NCBI GenBank assembly: GCA_018398765.1
Contig: JAHBMJ010001527.1
Span: forward strand, 52,685-111,167
Length of the DNA stretch: 58,483 nucleotides
DNA from: Chromera velia
Taxonomy: Eukaryota; Sar; Chromeraceae
Reading direction: 5' to 3'
Position 1 is the stretch's first letter, and each line of letters starts with the position of its first letter. Of the stretch, positions 44,575-55,124 are shown piece after piece. Under the pieces are notes generated by a model. That model saw only the letters and a program-made list of their open reading frames with translations, ran no database searches and was not told where the DNA came from. The position numbers and the translations under genes are program-made.

Positions 44575-47500
44575 TTGGTAGCAGAGCTCCTTCCTCTCCC
44601 GCGGTGGCTCCCACTGCAGAATCTTCCGGATGTTCTTTCTGCTCGGTCTGACCCCCTTCTCTGACACCATATGTCCCAAATACTCCACCTCTGTCATGGC
44701 AATCTGTGCCTTCTCGAGTTTGAGCTTCAAATTTGCTTTCCTCACCAAACCTAAAACCTCCCTCAAGTCTTGGATGTGTTCATCATGAGATCGGCTGAAG
44801 ACGATGATGTCGTCGACATAAACGAGAGCGAGGTCTCTTGACAGACCTGCAAGAACCAAATTCATGGCTCTCTGGAAAACAGAAGGGGCATTCACCAACC
44901 CAAAAGGTCGAAGGAGGGGAGGTCTGCAACGTCCAGACGGTCTTCACGGTAGTGGTACTGTACTACTGGGTCCAACAGCTTCAAAAAGTCCTGCCCCAAG
45001 ACTGCTTTGTACCCCGAATCTTCTGTGATGGTCAGGCGGTGTGGGAATACTTTCTTCGGCAGGGAAGGGTGAGAAAACTTGGCCGTAATCTCCCCCACCA
45101 CCGATACGCCCGTCTATCCCACTGCGGACAGACCTACCGTAGGCCTGTCGACATCTGCATCAGCATACAAAGTCGTATTCACATCAATGAACGAAGTTTC
45201 CGCCCCTGTGTTAATAAGAACAGACACAGGCTTACCAAACAGCAACATTGTCACGAAAGGCCTGGGACCGACCTTTACTGCTGCCATCTCTGCCTCCATT
45301 TTCTTTGAATTCGCTTGTTCAAAGTCGATCTGTCTGTCTGCATGCTTTGCCGGAGAAGGGAAGGACACAGGCGACTGAGAAACCTGCAACTTCGGGACTC
45401 TTCCTTTCTCATTGTCGTCCTCTCGCTCATAGTCTACATGTTTCTTTTCTACACGCACACACGGGGGAATCGGGAGAGGACGAGGCTTCGCAAACTGCTG
45501 GGTGGACTGGGGAACCTCTACGCCAATCCACCCGGGTCGTTTCCCTGCATAGGACAATTGGAGGCCTTGTGGCCAGGCTGGTTGCAAGTGTAGCAACGGG
45601 GGGGACTGTTGTTGAAACCGTTGTTGCCTCCATACTGTTGGTAGTGGCCTCCTCTTCCTTTCATGCCTCTGTATCCTCCTCTAAAGTGGCTATTGAAGCC
45701 ACCTCGACCGTACGCGCCGAATGCATGGCCTTCGTGCATCGGAGACGGGTAGACGGGGTAATAGCCGAAGCCACCCCTACCGCGACCACGCCCCCGGTCG
45801 GTGAATCCCCCACGGCTACGGCCGCGGCCTCTCAGAGCCGCGATCTGAGCAGCTTGCTGATCGAGCCGTTTCCGCAACTCAGCCAGTTCGTCTCTCTCGT
45901 CTCTCTGTTGCGTGTGAGGGAGGAGTTACTGAGAGACCCTTTGTTGAAGGATCATTTCAAATACTTTGTAGAGGGGGTGTTGCCTTGGGAGGCAAAGAAG
46001 GCGAAGCAAATTCTATTGGAGGAAAGTGCGTTTGAAGAGAGAGGAGGTTTGTTGTACAGGTACGAAGGAAGGGGGATAGAAAGGAAAGAACAGTTGGTGG
46101 TGCCTGAGGCGTGCAGAAAGACGGTTATGGTGATGAATCACGATCACCAGTTGGGGGGGCACTCAGGGGCAAATCGGCTGACAGAGAAGACTCTCCTGCA
46201 CTTCTGGTGGCCAGGTTTGAGAGCAGACGCGAGGGAGTGGGTCGCTTCCTGCCGAGAATGCAAAGAGAGGCTCAAGCCGAAAGCAAAGAGAGCACCCCAG
46301 ACTGTGCCCATGCCTCTCCGTCCTTGGCACACACTCGGCATTGATGTGTCAGGGCCTTTTCCGACGAGCAGGAGGGGAAACAGATTTGTGCTCGTTGTGA
46401 CAGACCATTTTGGAAAGGATGTGGAGACGTTTGCCCACCCTGAGCTGCCCGCTCATGTCGTAACACAGATTTTAGTCGATAAGATTTTTTGCAGGCATGG
46501 TCCCTTTGAGGTTCTCCTCTCAGATAGGGGAACGAATTTCCTGGCAGAAATCGTGAGTGAGGTGTTGAAGATTTTGAGAGTGAGGAGGAAGGTAACAGCA
46601 GGGTACCACCCTCAGTGCGCAAGACTGACAGAAAGATACAATCAGACGTGGGAGCAAGGGGTTGGAAAGCAGTTAAGAACAGAGAACGAGCTTGATTGGG
46701 ATCTGTATTTGCAGCCCTTCAATTTCTCATACCGGATGACCCCGCATTCCGAGACTGAATTAACCCCATTCCAGTTGACCCATGGATATGAGCCGACCCA
46801 TATGCTGCGAGTAGAGCCCGTCTCGTCAGAGACCCGTTCCCCTCCAGTGGCTTACAACGACTACTACAGCGTGATCCGTCAGAACAGGTTGGAGTTGATT
46901 GAGACGGCACGAGCCAGGATGGAGAAATCGAGGCAAGAGAGAGAGTGGAAGAACTCGCCCCCTTGGAAGAGCAAATAATTATTTAGAGTAAGGGATCAGG
47001 TGTTGGTGCGAAAGCCTGTCAATCCGCTCACAGGCAGAGTGGATGGAGGAAAGTTTGCAAAAAAGTTGGAAAGGATTTATCTGGTTGTTTCCCTTCTGGA
47101 TGGACGGCCCCACAACGCCGTTGTCAGGCAGTTAGGGGGAGGAAAGAGCATGACGATCTCTACAGACAGATTGGAGTTATGGAGGATAGCAAAGGAAGTG
47201 AGAGAGGAGATGAAGGGGAGAAGGAGAGAGGAGAGAGAAATAGAGGAAGGGAGAGAGAAAAGCAAGAGAGCGGCGTCAGAGTCCGCATCGGATGTGATTG
47301 ACGAGCTTGGCCTTGGAGAAGAGTAGCCGAGAGACAAGAAACCAGAGAGAGGGGAAGCGCTTCCTGAGTCGATGCAGGAAGAGAAGAGAGGAAAGAGAGT
47401 GAGGGCAGTTGAGATGAAGTCGAGCAGAGAGAAGGACGGAAAGACGCATTACAGAGTTGTCTACAATGATGGTTCGTTTTTGTGGCTACCAGAGGATAAA

Positions 47501-47778
47501 GTGGGAGAGCCTGAGTTGGTGAATGAATTCGAAAGGAATAAAGAAAGGATTTTGCGTGGATGTGAAGACTGACTGTCCGATCCTTCGTTCATGCATTCGA
47601 ACGTTTTCTTTTCTTTTTTCCACGCCCTTCCCGCCCAATCTTTTCACGCATGTTGGCAGCGATCTGCAGCTCGTTGCTTGGTTTTTTTGGCTGCTGGGAG
47701 CGCCGGTGCAGACCAGAGTCATTGAGAGAAGTGAAACAATAAATTGCACGGGACGCACAATCTTGTGCGGGGTGTGGT

Positions 47779-48034
47779 TGTTACGGACCTTTGAACCTAG
47801 GCTCGATTTGGTCCTTAGAGTAATACAGAGAATTAATAGCATTAAATACACACTGTAATACAAAGGCATGCACGTCTGTATCTCAGCCTTTGCAATACAG
47901 ATTGATTGAGCCTGTTAGAAGGACCGAGTCTTTTCTGATCGATAGGGAAGGCTCTTGTGTGTCTAACAGATTCTCTGTATGTAGAACTTGTGGGTGAGTG
48001 ATTCCTAAGTTCTAGGGGAGCTTAAACTAGAATA
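47779..48034. repeat. Right LTR of the Ty3/gypsy relic
   Basis: Begins TGTTACGGACCTTTGAACC and ends AAACTAGAATA, followed by the TCTAG target duplication. Confidence 0.9.
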
Positions 48035-48395
48035 TCTAGTGAAAGAAGTACATGGAGTTTGAAACTAAAATTTTGTGTACGGGCTAGACAAGGGCTCACT
48101 AGTCTCTAACCGTAGTCATTAGACTCTAATTCATTACTAGGAACAAATTCTATGAACACTTAAAGTCACCTAAAAATTGGGAGTTACCAGTTTTTAAATA
48201 GAAATTTTTTAGAACCGCCGAAAAAAAAATTGGTAGTACCCAAAAAAAAAAATTGGGAGTCAACTTGAAACTTTTTTTTTATGTATGATAGTGCACCGCT
48301 AATGCAATGCAAAACGGACAGTGGATAGCTCTACACAAGCTGCATGTACCAGTTTAAAAAACAGAGTGAAAATCGATCTAATTGACCATGTAAGC

Positions 48396-48641
48396 CTACC
48401 AGAATTCATAATCCCTCCATATGCCAGACAGTGGCTGCTGATCTTTGTTCAGATCATGCCCCTCTCTCCCGAACATCTCCCACTTAGTAGTTCCCAGACG
48501 CTTCAAATGGAGATTACATTCCTTTTTCTTCTCTTTTGACAGATTTTGGGGGGGGACAACATGAGTGTACTGAAAAACGACCAAGGAATCATCTGGGAAA
48601 ATTCCGATGTCTGCCTTTTTTCTGTGATCATCTATGAACAC
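48396..48641 (-). CDS. Protein-like fragment in the core of the interrupted TIR element
   Basis: An 81-codon minus-strand frame of normal composition (MFIDDHRKKADIGIFPDD..., ...KRLGTTKWEMFGREGHDL...) ends in TAG. The frame is open slightly further upstream, so it may be an exon or a captured gene fragment rather than a complete gene. I recognise no domain. Confidence 0.3.
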   Translation of the reverse strand: MFIDDHRKKADIGIFPDDSLVVFQYTHVVPPQNLSKEKKKECNLHLKRLGTTKWEMFGREGHDLNKDQQPLSGIWRDYEFW

Positions 48642-49268
48642 AGCGAAATGCTACAGCTTTGAATCATATCATAAGAAGGTTTGCAAACGTTTTATTCTAT
48701 AGGGGGGACGTTACTCATATGATCGTTTTATTCTGGAAGATCTGGTTTTTGTGTGGTTGTGCAAGAGAAAGAAAGCCATGCAAGCATATTTTGCTGATGT
48801 GTCACGCCGGGAAGGACTTCGAGCATGAATAACACTATGAAACTATACAAAACTTATGGATTTATGAAGTTCTGTGCAGCCGCAACACTGTTCTATTACA
48901 GCGTTCTTTCTTTCCATATATATTTTACTTTCTAGGAGAAGTTACAAAATTGATAGTCAAAAAAAAAAAATTGGGTGTTGATTTTCTTAAAAATTGGTAG
49001 TTAGTCCTAAAAAAAAATTGGTAACTCCCAATTTTTAGGTGACTCTAAGCGTTCATAAAATTTGTTCGTAGTAATGAATTAGAGTGTAATGACTGCGGCT
49101 AGAGACTAGTGAGCCCTTGTCTAGCGCGTACACAAAATTTTAGCTTCAAACTCTATGTACTTCTTTTACTAGACTAGGTACCAATTTTTCAAAATTGGGA
49201 GTTACTGGCGGTAAAAAATTGGTAGTACTACCAATTCAACACCCAATTCAACTTCCAATTCATTAGGG

Positions 49269-50034
49269 AGTAGAACATGGATGCATCTAGAAAAGAGAAA
49301 AGAACCGTTTTGGTCTAGGTGTGCTCGCGTGGATTACCTTTTAAGAAAAAGAAGCCTTTAAGAAGGGGAAAGAAGAAGAACTTTGTTTAAAAAGAGCTAA
49401 GGCAAGAAGGAAGGAAGGAACAAAGAAAAGAAAGAAAGAGGGAAAAAAAAAAATCACTGTGTTAATTCACTCTACTTAAGTCAGTCTTCCTCTGGTACTG
49501 CATACCTGTTATACCTCTCCCTCTATGCTGCTATCTATTATTATTCTGTACCTCAGGCTGCCTATTACCACCAAAAAACGTTTCTTCATGAGCAGTATGA
49601 CGTAACGATGGCTTCTATGCTGCCTTTTGCATCCTTCTCATCGAATCTTTAAGGGCCGTCACAACAGCCTTTGAAGCAGGAAGCATACTGACAGTCTACG
49701 GCTGGTCAGTCTTGTAAATCACAAAGCGACCGTGCAGTTACCTAGCAAAGCCTGCCCTGTCCGTCAAGTTACCCTCTCCCACAGGTTATACGTCCCAGCC
49801 ACAACCATGGGTGACTACAATTGCCCCCAGCTTCTCTGCTTACACTTTCAAAAATTGTTGTACTGAAAGACGAAGGGCGTAAGACCAGAGTTATCACTCG
49901 CATATCACTCGCAGGTTCAGTTGGAACAAGTCCTCACCCGGGTAGCAAGGAATCGCTTTTCACTCCTGGGAAAATGGAATGACGTGTTTCGGCCTTTGAG
50001 TACCTTTGAGTAAAACGGAAAGATGTGGAAGCAC
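49269..50034. other. No gene recognised
   Basis: AT- and purine-rich sequence without a persuasive open frame. Confidence 0.4.
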
Positions 50035-50480
50035 TTTAAATTTGTGGGGTATGGAGGTATGAAAGGATGCAGGGGTTTCCTTGGGAGGTGGTGTAAGGTC
50101 TGAAGCTGTGGAGACGCCCTTGGAGAGTATGGTGGTACGAAGGGACGCAAGGGCTTCTTTCAGAGATGGTATGAGCTAGGTCTGAAGGTGTGGAGGCGTG
50201 CTTAGAAGATGTGATGAAGTGGGAGGACGCGGGGGCTTCCTTGGGAGGTGCTGTGGGATCTAAAGGTGTGGAGGCGCCCTTGGAGGGTATGGTGATGTGG
50301 GAGGACGCGGGGTTTTTTCTTGGGAGGTGGTCTGAGGTCTGAAGGTGTGGAGGCGGCCTTGGAGGGTGTGGTGATGTGGCCCATCATGTGGGAGTACTGG
50401 GAGGACGCGGGGGCTTCCTTGGGAGGTGGTGTGAGGTCTGAAGGTGTGAAGGTATCTATGGAGCTTATGGTAGTGCGAAG
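50035..50480. repeat. Degenerate minisatellite of about 70-100 bp units
   Basis: About five copies of a unit containing GGGCTTCCTTGGGAGGTGGT, GAGGTCTGAAGGTGTGGAGGCG, CCTTGGAGGGTATGGTGATG and GGGAGGACGCG. The word TTGGGAGGTG starts at about 50091, 50241, 50320 and 50419, with a diverged copy near 50161. The minus-strand frame at 50202-50633 stays open through it (HTFRSHSTSQGSPRVLP-like repeats), so the repeat could be coding. Confidence 0.8.
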
Positions 50481-50828
50481 AGACGTTTGGGCTTCCTGGC
50501 AGGGCGGGGAAGGCCTGGAAGACAGCGAGGCTTCCTGGTGGGGAAGGAAGGCTTTGGGCGATACAAAAACCCTGGGGTGCTTACAGTAACTGCTTCTGAA
50601 GCCTTTGACAGTCTTGGAGTACACAAAGGTCAACTGTGCAGTTTTGGCCGGCTTTGGTATGCTGGAATCATTTTGAGGCTAACACAGGGGATCTCCCATC
50701 CCAGCTTCCACCCTTTCAACATGTTTTGAGGGAGAGCTTTCTTGGGGGGAAGGCGTGTTTGTCTTCGACTCCACCGATGAATGCCCCGGCTTCTTGTGTC
50801 TCCTTTTTTGTGGACAGGAAAGTGACAC

Positions 50829-51032
50829 TGTCAGCTTTTTTAACTTTATCAAAATTGAGATGACTGACGAGACTGCGGGAACAAAAGTTTCGTCAAGTGT
50901 CTTCTTGATATTGCGAAGCGGGGTGTCCAGTAGAGCACTTCCTGTTGGCATAAGCTGCTGCACTGCGGTTACAAGGGCTACTCGTACGTCTGGGTATTCT
51001 GCAGTTCCCCAAAGTATCCCGTCTAGGCCAGT
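50829..51032 (-). CDS. Hypothetical exon (68 codons) of an uncharacterised minus-strand gene
   Basis: The open frame is bounded by a CTGGCTCAG acceptor and a GTGTCA donor, phase 0 at both ends. The product (TGLDGILWGTAEYPDVRVAL ... ILIKLKKLT) has normal protein composition and predicted helices. A following exon may run into the minisatellite at 50633-50202. A possible upstream exon at about 51413-51180 (ETAEENRCLKITQLELE...) lies inside the repeat shared with 55125-55318. No family was recognised, and neither the start nor the end of the gene could be fixed. Confidence 0.3.
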
Positions 51033-51212
51033 CTGAGCCAGGATCACTCACTTAAGAAAGATAAACATTAGACCCCAAAATGCAGACAGCTGCTAAACGA
51101 TGGTGAAGTTACAGCTCAAATGAAGTTCACTTTAAGCAAAAGCTGGAAGAAGGGTTATCTATCTGCCAAAGCTGAGAGCCAGAAAAAGAATAGTAAACAA
51201 AAAATGAAGCTG

Positions 51213-52396
51213 GGAAACGTAGAAAGAGTTTTCTGCTTCGAGCGGAAACCATGAGACGGGTGTTGAGAAGGATGGGTTCAAGCAAGACTGTTTCTCAACA
51301 AAAATTTTTTGAAAAACTCTATTATAACGAGATGTCGTCTCAAGCTCTAACTGTGTGATCTTTAAACAACGGTTTTCTTCAGCGGTTTCTATGGATGTAT
51401 AGGAGTTAGTTTCTATCACTGAGATGTAAACACGATTTCAAAATAAATAAATTGAAGTAGTTAAAACCGGGGAACCACTACTTAAGATCTGTATAGGAAA
51501 TGAATAGAACTTTGATGGTAAATGAATGGGAATCCATATGCTGCAGGAAGCATACACATAGGGAAATACAGCTCCAGAGATATTCTGTTATTTTGATTGA
51601 GATCCACCGATTTAGCGGCTTTACATGAGTTGACTTTCTAGCATTTCTTGCATCGCTTTAGGCATCGCTCCGCTTCGAAGTACGTTCTTCTGCATAATCA
51701 CTGAAAGCCCGAGAATTAAGCACGCTGCACGCTGTTGTAACACCACGGCACTGTCGAAGACTAAGTCGAAGACAGTCACCTCGGTCTGCACTTCCACATG
51801 AACGAGGGGGCGAGACAGAGCGAGAAAACCAATAAGTTCTCCCTCTCTTGCTCACCCACACGCTCCTGAACTACCAAGAGAGACATGCAGGCAGGCGAAC
51901 ACACCCACGTTCCGTACGATTCACATCTCGATCAGTCATCAAACAGTCGGGGAAACACACGGGAGGGAGACTACAGGCACGTTTCGATCCACATCGACGG
52001 CCTTCCAACAAACACGCAGGCACGGATGAATACATTTACTACGCATCGTCCCACGAATCGACAGAAAAAAAAAAAACTTTGAAACAGAACCGACGTGGAC
52101 TAAAAAGACGTCACTACGAAAGTTGGCGAGGAAAAGTCCATGCATGCAGCAAACAAACAAACACCGTTTAATTCGCGAAGAAGTGTTCTTACTTTTCCTT
52201 CCACCCGCTTTCCTCCTTCCTCGCAATCCCTTGATTTCAAACCGTCCCTCTGTTGCCTTGACGCATTTCCTCTCACTGTGCGTTTTATTTGATTTGACTG
52301 CATGTGTGAAAACGGAAAGAACCTCTTTGAGCGCTTTTCGTTTCTTTTGCCTGCACCTTCGAACAAAGCTTTTAACTTGCACGGACACTCTTGCCT
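51213..52396. repeat. Direct repeat copy 1 (3' side of the LHC gene)
   Basis: This segment, from GGAAACGTAGAAAGAG to GCACGGACACTCTTG, is matched by 55125-55318 plus 57488-58483. Identity is very high in the longer part and lower in the first 200 bases. Copy 2 is cut off by the window end, so the repeat may extend past 52396. It holds minus-strand open frames without a recognisable domain. Confidence 0.9.
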
Positions 52397-52852
52397 ACAA
52401 AAAGAAAAGTCCTCGTCTGTCACCTTCATCTTTTCCTTTACATCCTGATCCGTCCATTTTCGCACAGTCACAACATGTCACTCACCCACACATGCATGCA
52501 TGGAAAAGACCACAGGAATGGATGAAAGGCGCTGCTTCTTCCACCGATGGAAACTTGATTAAACCTCCAGAGGTCAACTGACCAACTTTTGACTGCAGAT
52601 GGTAATAAATAGATGTCTCTTTCGGCTTCAACTTTCAACTTGATTTCATGCACGCAAAGACAACTGCACCTCATGCATACACAGCTGCAGCAGCAGCCGC
52701 CACTTCTCATCAGATCAGAGGATACCGCTCATACTTTTGTCCTCCTCGCTCTTCATTGTTGTTGGTCTCTTGCTCCGTGTCACTACAGTTCGTAGATCGC
52801 GCAGCTATCGATGCGTGTGAGGGTTCTTGGAGGGAAGTCTCGATCGATCAGC

Positions 52853-53897
52853 TCAGTTGAAGAGGCCGTACTTGAGGTTGAGGGTCTCGCCGATGGGAAG
52901 GCCGTTGACGAGCTCCTGGACAAGAAGGCCCGCAGTGGCAAGCATCGCCAGGCGGCCGTTGTCTGCATAGAAGGGGTGGAGGGAGGGGGGGAGATGAGGT
53001 GATGTCTCATGGAAAAGGAGCGCTCTCAGCACGGAGGACGTGGGATGAAGGAAACGGTCGAGAGGTATCAAGGAGTCGCTGGAACACTTTCATCACCGAC
53101 CAAAAGACACCACACTCCCCACCATCTGTCACAGAGCTTGAAAGAAAGTAAAAGCGAAAACGATGAGTAGACAAGCCTCCCGTCTCTCTCACAGCCGTCT
53201 CTTGAAGTCCCTGACTGATCTGCTGATGCCGTCTCTCTCTGTGTGACTGACTCAATTCCTTTGTCTGAAGGTTCTTGAACTCTTCCTCGTCCTCAGGGGC
53301 GAACCCGAGAGGGTCGAATCCCAAGTCTCCGGCCTGGTACTCAGGCTTGAGGGAGAAGAGGTCGTTGGAGAAGGGAGACGCCCAGCCCTTGGAGATGGAT
53401 TTGCTCTCGGCAAGAAAGATGAGGGCGGGCAGGACCAGCCAGAAGTTGCCAGGGATCTGCTGGAAGTGGCGGATGGCAGGACCCTCGATGTTGCCACCGA
53501 AGAGGGGGTTGAAGTTCTCAGCCACCAGGATTCCGAGGGCAGCAAGCATGCAGACGCGCCCGTGCTTCAGCTCGGCCTCTCTCCACCTTTTGATGTCCTC
53601 AGGAGTCTTTCCAGCGCTGAGGCTGAGGGGGTCAAAGAAGCCAGGGAAGGAAGTGACCTGCAGAGAAGAAGAAAGGGAAAAGCGGAGAGATCAGAAGGGA
53701 ACTCTAGATGGCGTCTCCAAGCTACGGTGAGAGTCGGGAGAGACAGCACCTACCCCTGCCATGTCTTCGACGCTGGCGTTGAGCTCGGTGGCGGATGCGG
53801 ATCTTCTGGTGGGGGTGTGGGGGACTCTGCTGTTGAGCTGGAAGGCCTTGGTGCCAGTGAAACCAGCAAGAGCGACGAGGGCGGTGAACTTCATCAT
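52853..53897 (-). CDS. Light-harvesting chlorophyll a/c-binding protein (FCP/LHC family), plastid-targeted
   Basis: There are three exons: 53897-53754, 53657-53252 and 52962-52853 (TGA), giving 219 residues. Exons 1/2 join in phase 0. Exons 2/3 join in phase 1, and the join rebuilds the motif KELNNGRLAMLA. The protein binds chlorophylls and xanthophylls in the thylakoid and passes energy to the photosystems. Residues 1-18 form a signal peptide ending GTKA before Phe (A-FQLNSR), the layout used for red-lineage complex plastids. A Ser/Arg-rich transit segment follows (SRVPHTPTRRSASA). Helix 1 carries the chlorophyll-ligating REAELKHGRVCMLAALG, helix 2 is LVLPALIFLAE, and helix 3 holds ELNNGRLAMLATAG. 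FDPLGFAP precedes helix 3. The start is the first of two adjacent ATGs after a CACTCCAG, which could be a 5'-UTR acceptor. Direct repeats lie on both sides of the gene. Confidence 0.97.
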
Positions 53898-54104
53898 CCT
53901 GGAGTGGTAAAAGAGATAGGAGACGGCTGTAGACTCAAACAGGCTCGGCACAGGAACTGCGTAAAGAAATAATAACGGATAGTTTGCCAGTTTGGAGACG
54001 TTTGCGTGTGAGAGCTAGTTACGCTCTGAAACTTTGTGGTTTGTAATGGCAAGCAGATCAACGTGGAGTGCAAGATCAAAGCTTCTGAGACCAAGTGAGA
54101 AATT

Positions 54105-54250
54105 TTTGGTTTGCGCGCTTTTCTGCCGAGACGCGCGGCCGCACAGCGACAGTACTGCATTCGAGCCGTCCCGGAAAGCTGTTGTTCGCTTTTCTGCATG
54201 GGGCGCTCGCCCGCTTCGGTCGTGCGTCAGATACACCGCGCATACCTGCA
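54105..54250. promoter_or_regulatory. GC-richer block upstream of the LHC gene, possible promoter region
   Basis: It contains GACGCGCGGCCGCAC and GGGCGCTCGCCCGC, about 210-350 bp upstream of the LHC start codon. It is less extreme than the other islands, and the promoter role is inferred from position only. Confidence 0.25.
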
Positions 54251-55124
54251 GTACGCTCTAACGCAAGCAAGCTTGCGAACAGTCCGGAAAGCAAAATGAC
54301 AACTGCTTGAGGCACACATACACACGCTAGTCATACAAAACCCTCAAACATCATCCGTATTAATCCGTACGTACGGTATGGCTGGTCGTATGGCTGGTTG
54401 AAGTTGTGGAAAGGTCCGTTTATAGTTAATTACAGGAATTGTTTCGTAAGACTGTGCCCTCCGTCTTACTTTCCAGAGTCAAACATTACTCCATAGTGGT
54501 TTTATACCCGGCATAATCCGGCACACCACTGTGACACCAAGAACATTAAAGAACATTCTGATTTAATCAGATTCAAATTTTAACCTAGGTGTATCACAGT
54601 GCTGTGGCCTCCGGCCATGGTATCTGTTAAGGCCCTTAGCCGTACCTATGGAAAAAAAAAAGTCAAATTACTAATAAATCAGGTTACATTTACCTTTCGG
54701 GACCCGCGTTTTCTAGCAACTGTACAGCGCGTGCATGACGAACATGCACCTTTTGTCTAACCTTGATGTGTCGGTACACATGCAAAAACACACATGGAGG
54801 GGAATTGTATGTAGATTCAATCATCTGTATAGTTTTTAAGGAAGGCGATAAAGCATACCATCTATAAATGAAGCTGTTCTGAATTGCTCCGTTGTTTGAC
54901 TATGCTACCAAGCTCAGTGGCAAATTAAGACATGCCGCCTTACAGACTCAGGAGTAAGCTGCACCATGACTGAGTGCGCTTGACAAAGAGGAAAAACGGT
55001 TAATTTAATCTGCAGGAACCTCTTTTTGCCCGTCTTCTTTCTCTCTACTAAAGCCTACTTAGCCCCTTTTATCGTTTTTCAGTGCCTGATTTCTCGACTT
55101 CCTTCTATCTCTACTTGAGGATTT
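54251..55124. other. No gene recognised
   Basis: AT-rich upstream flank of the LHC gene, with small palindromes such as CCGTACGTACGG at about 54367. Confidence 0.45.

Larger units (their letters stand above)
44318..48034. mobile_element. Ty3/gypsy (chromovirus-like) LTR retrotransposon relic, rearranged
   Basis: The relic is bounded by two direct LTRs of about 256 bp (TGTTACGG...TAGAATA), with TCTAG duplicated on both sides (44313-44317 and 48035-48039). A primer-binding-site-like word, TGGTAGCAGAGC (44576-44587), follows the left LTR and resembles the complement of initiator-Met tRNA. Recognisable parts are a Gag zinc knuckle, a retropepsin-like region and a reverse transcriptase palm (YVDD) on the minus strand at about 45880-44590. 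On the plus strand there are an integrase (HHCC and DDE core, about 45900-46975) and a chromodomain-like C-terminus (about 47390-47560). Because parts lie on opposite strands, the element is rearranged and incomplete; it is a broken fossil. The LTRs differ at about nine positions, so the insertion is fairly recent. Confidence 0.85.
44218..49268. mobile_element. TIR element (foldback type), interrupted by an LTR retrotransposon
   Basis: The outer ends match as inverted repeats: CCCTAATGAATTGGGAG at 44218 and its inverse at 49268, continuing through GGTAGTACTACC and TTACCGCCAGTAACTCCC. After the LTR insertion the left arm resumes at 48040 and runs to about 48190. Its inverse lies at about 49020-49175, including the tract TGAAACTAAAATTTTGTGTAC. 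Each arm is therefore about 250-310 bp, around roughly 700 bp of unrelated core. Without the insertion the element would be about 1.3 kb. No transposase was recognised, and no clear target duplication is seen. Confidence 0.75.

Noticed and set aside
45248-46978. One 576-codon plus-strand frame taken as a single protein
   Set aside because: Its first part is antisense to Gag/protease-like sequence. Only the part from about 45900 resembles integrase.
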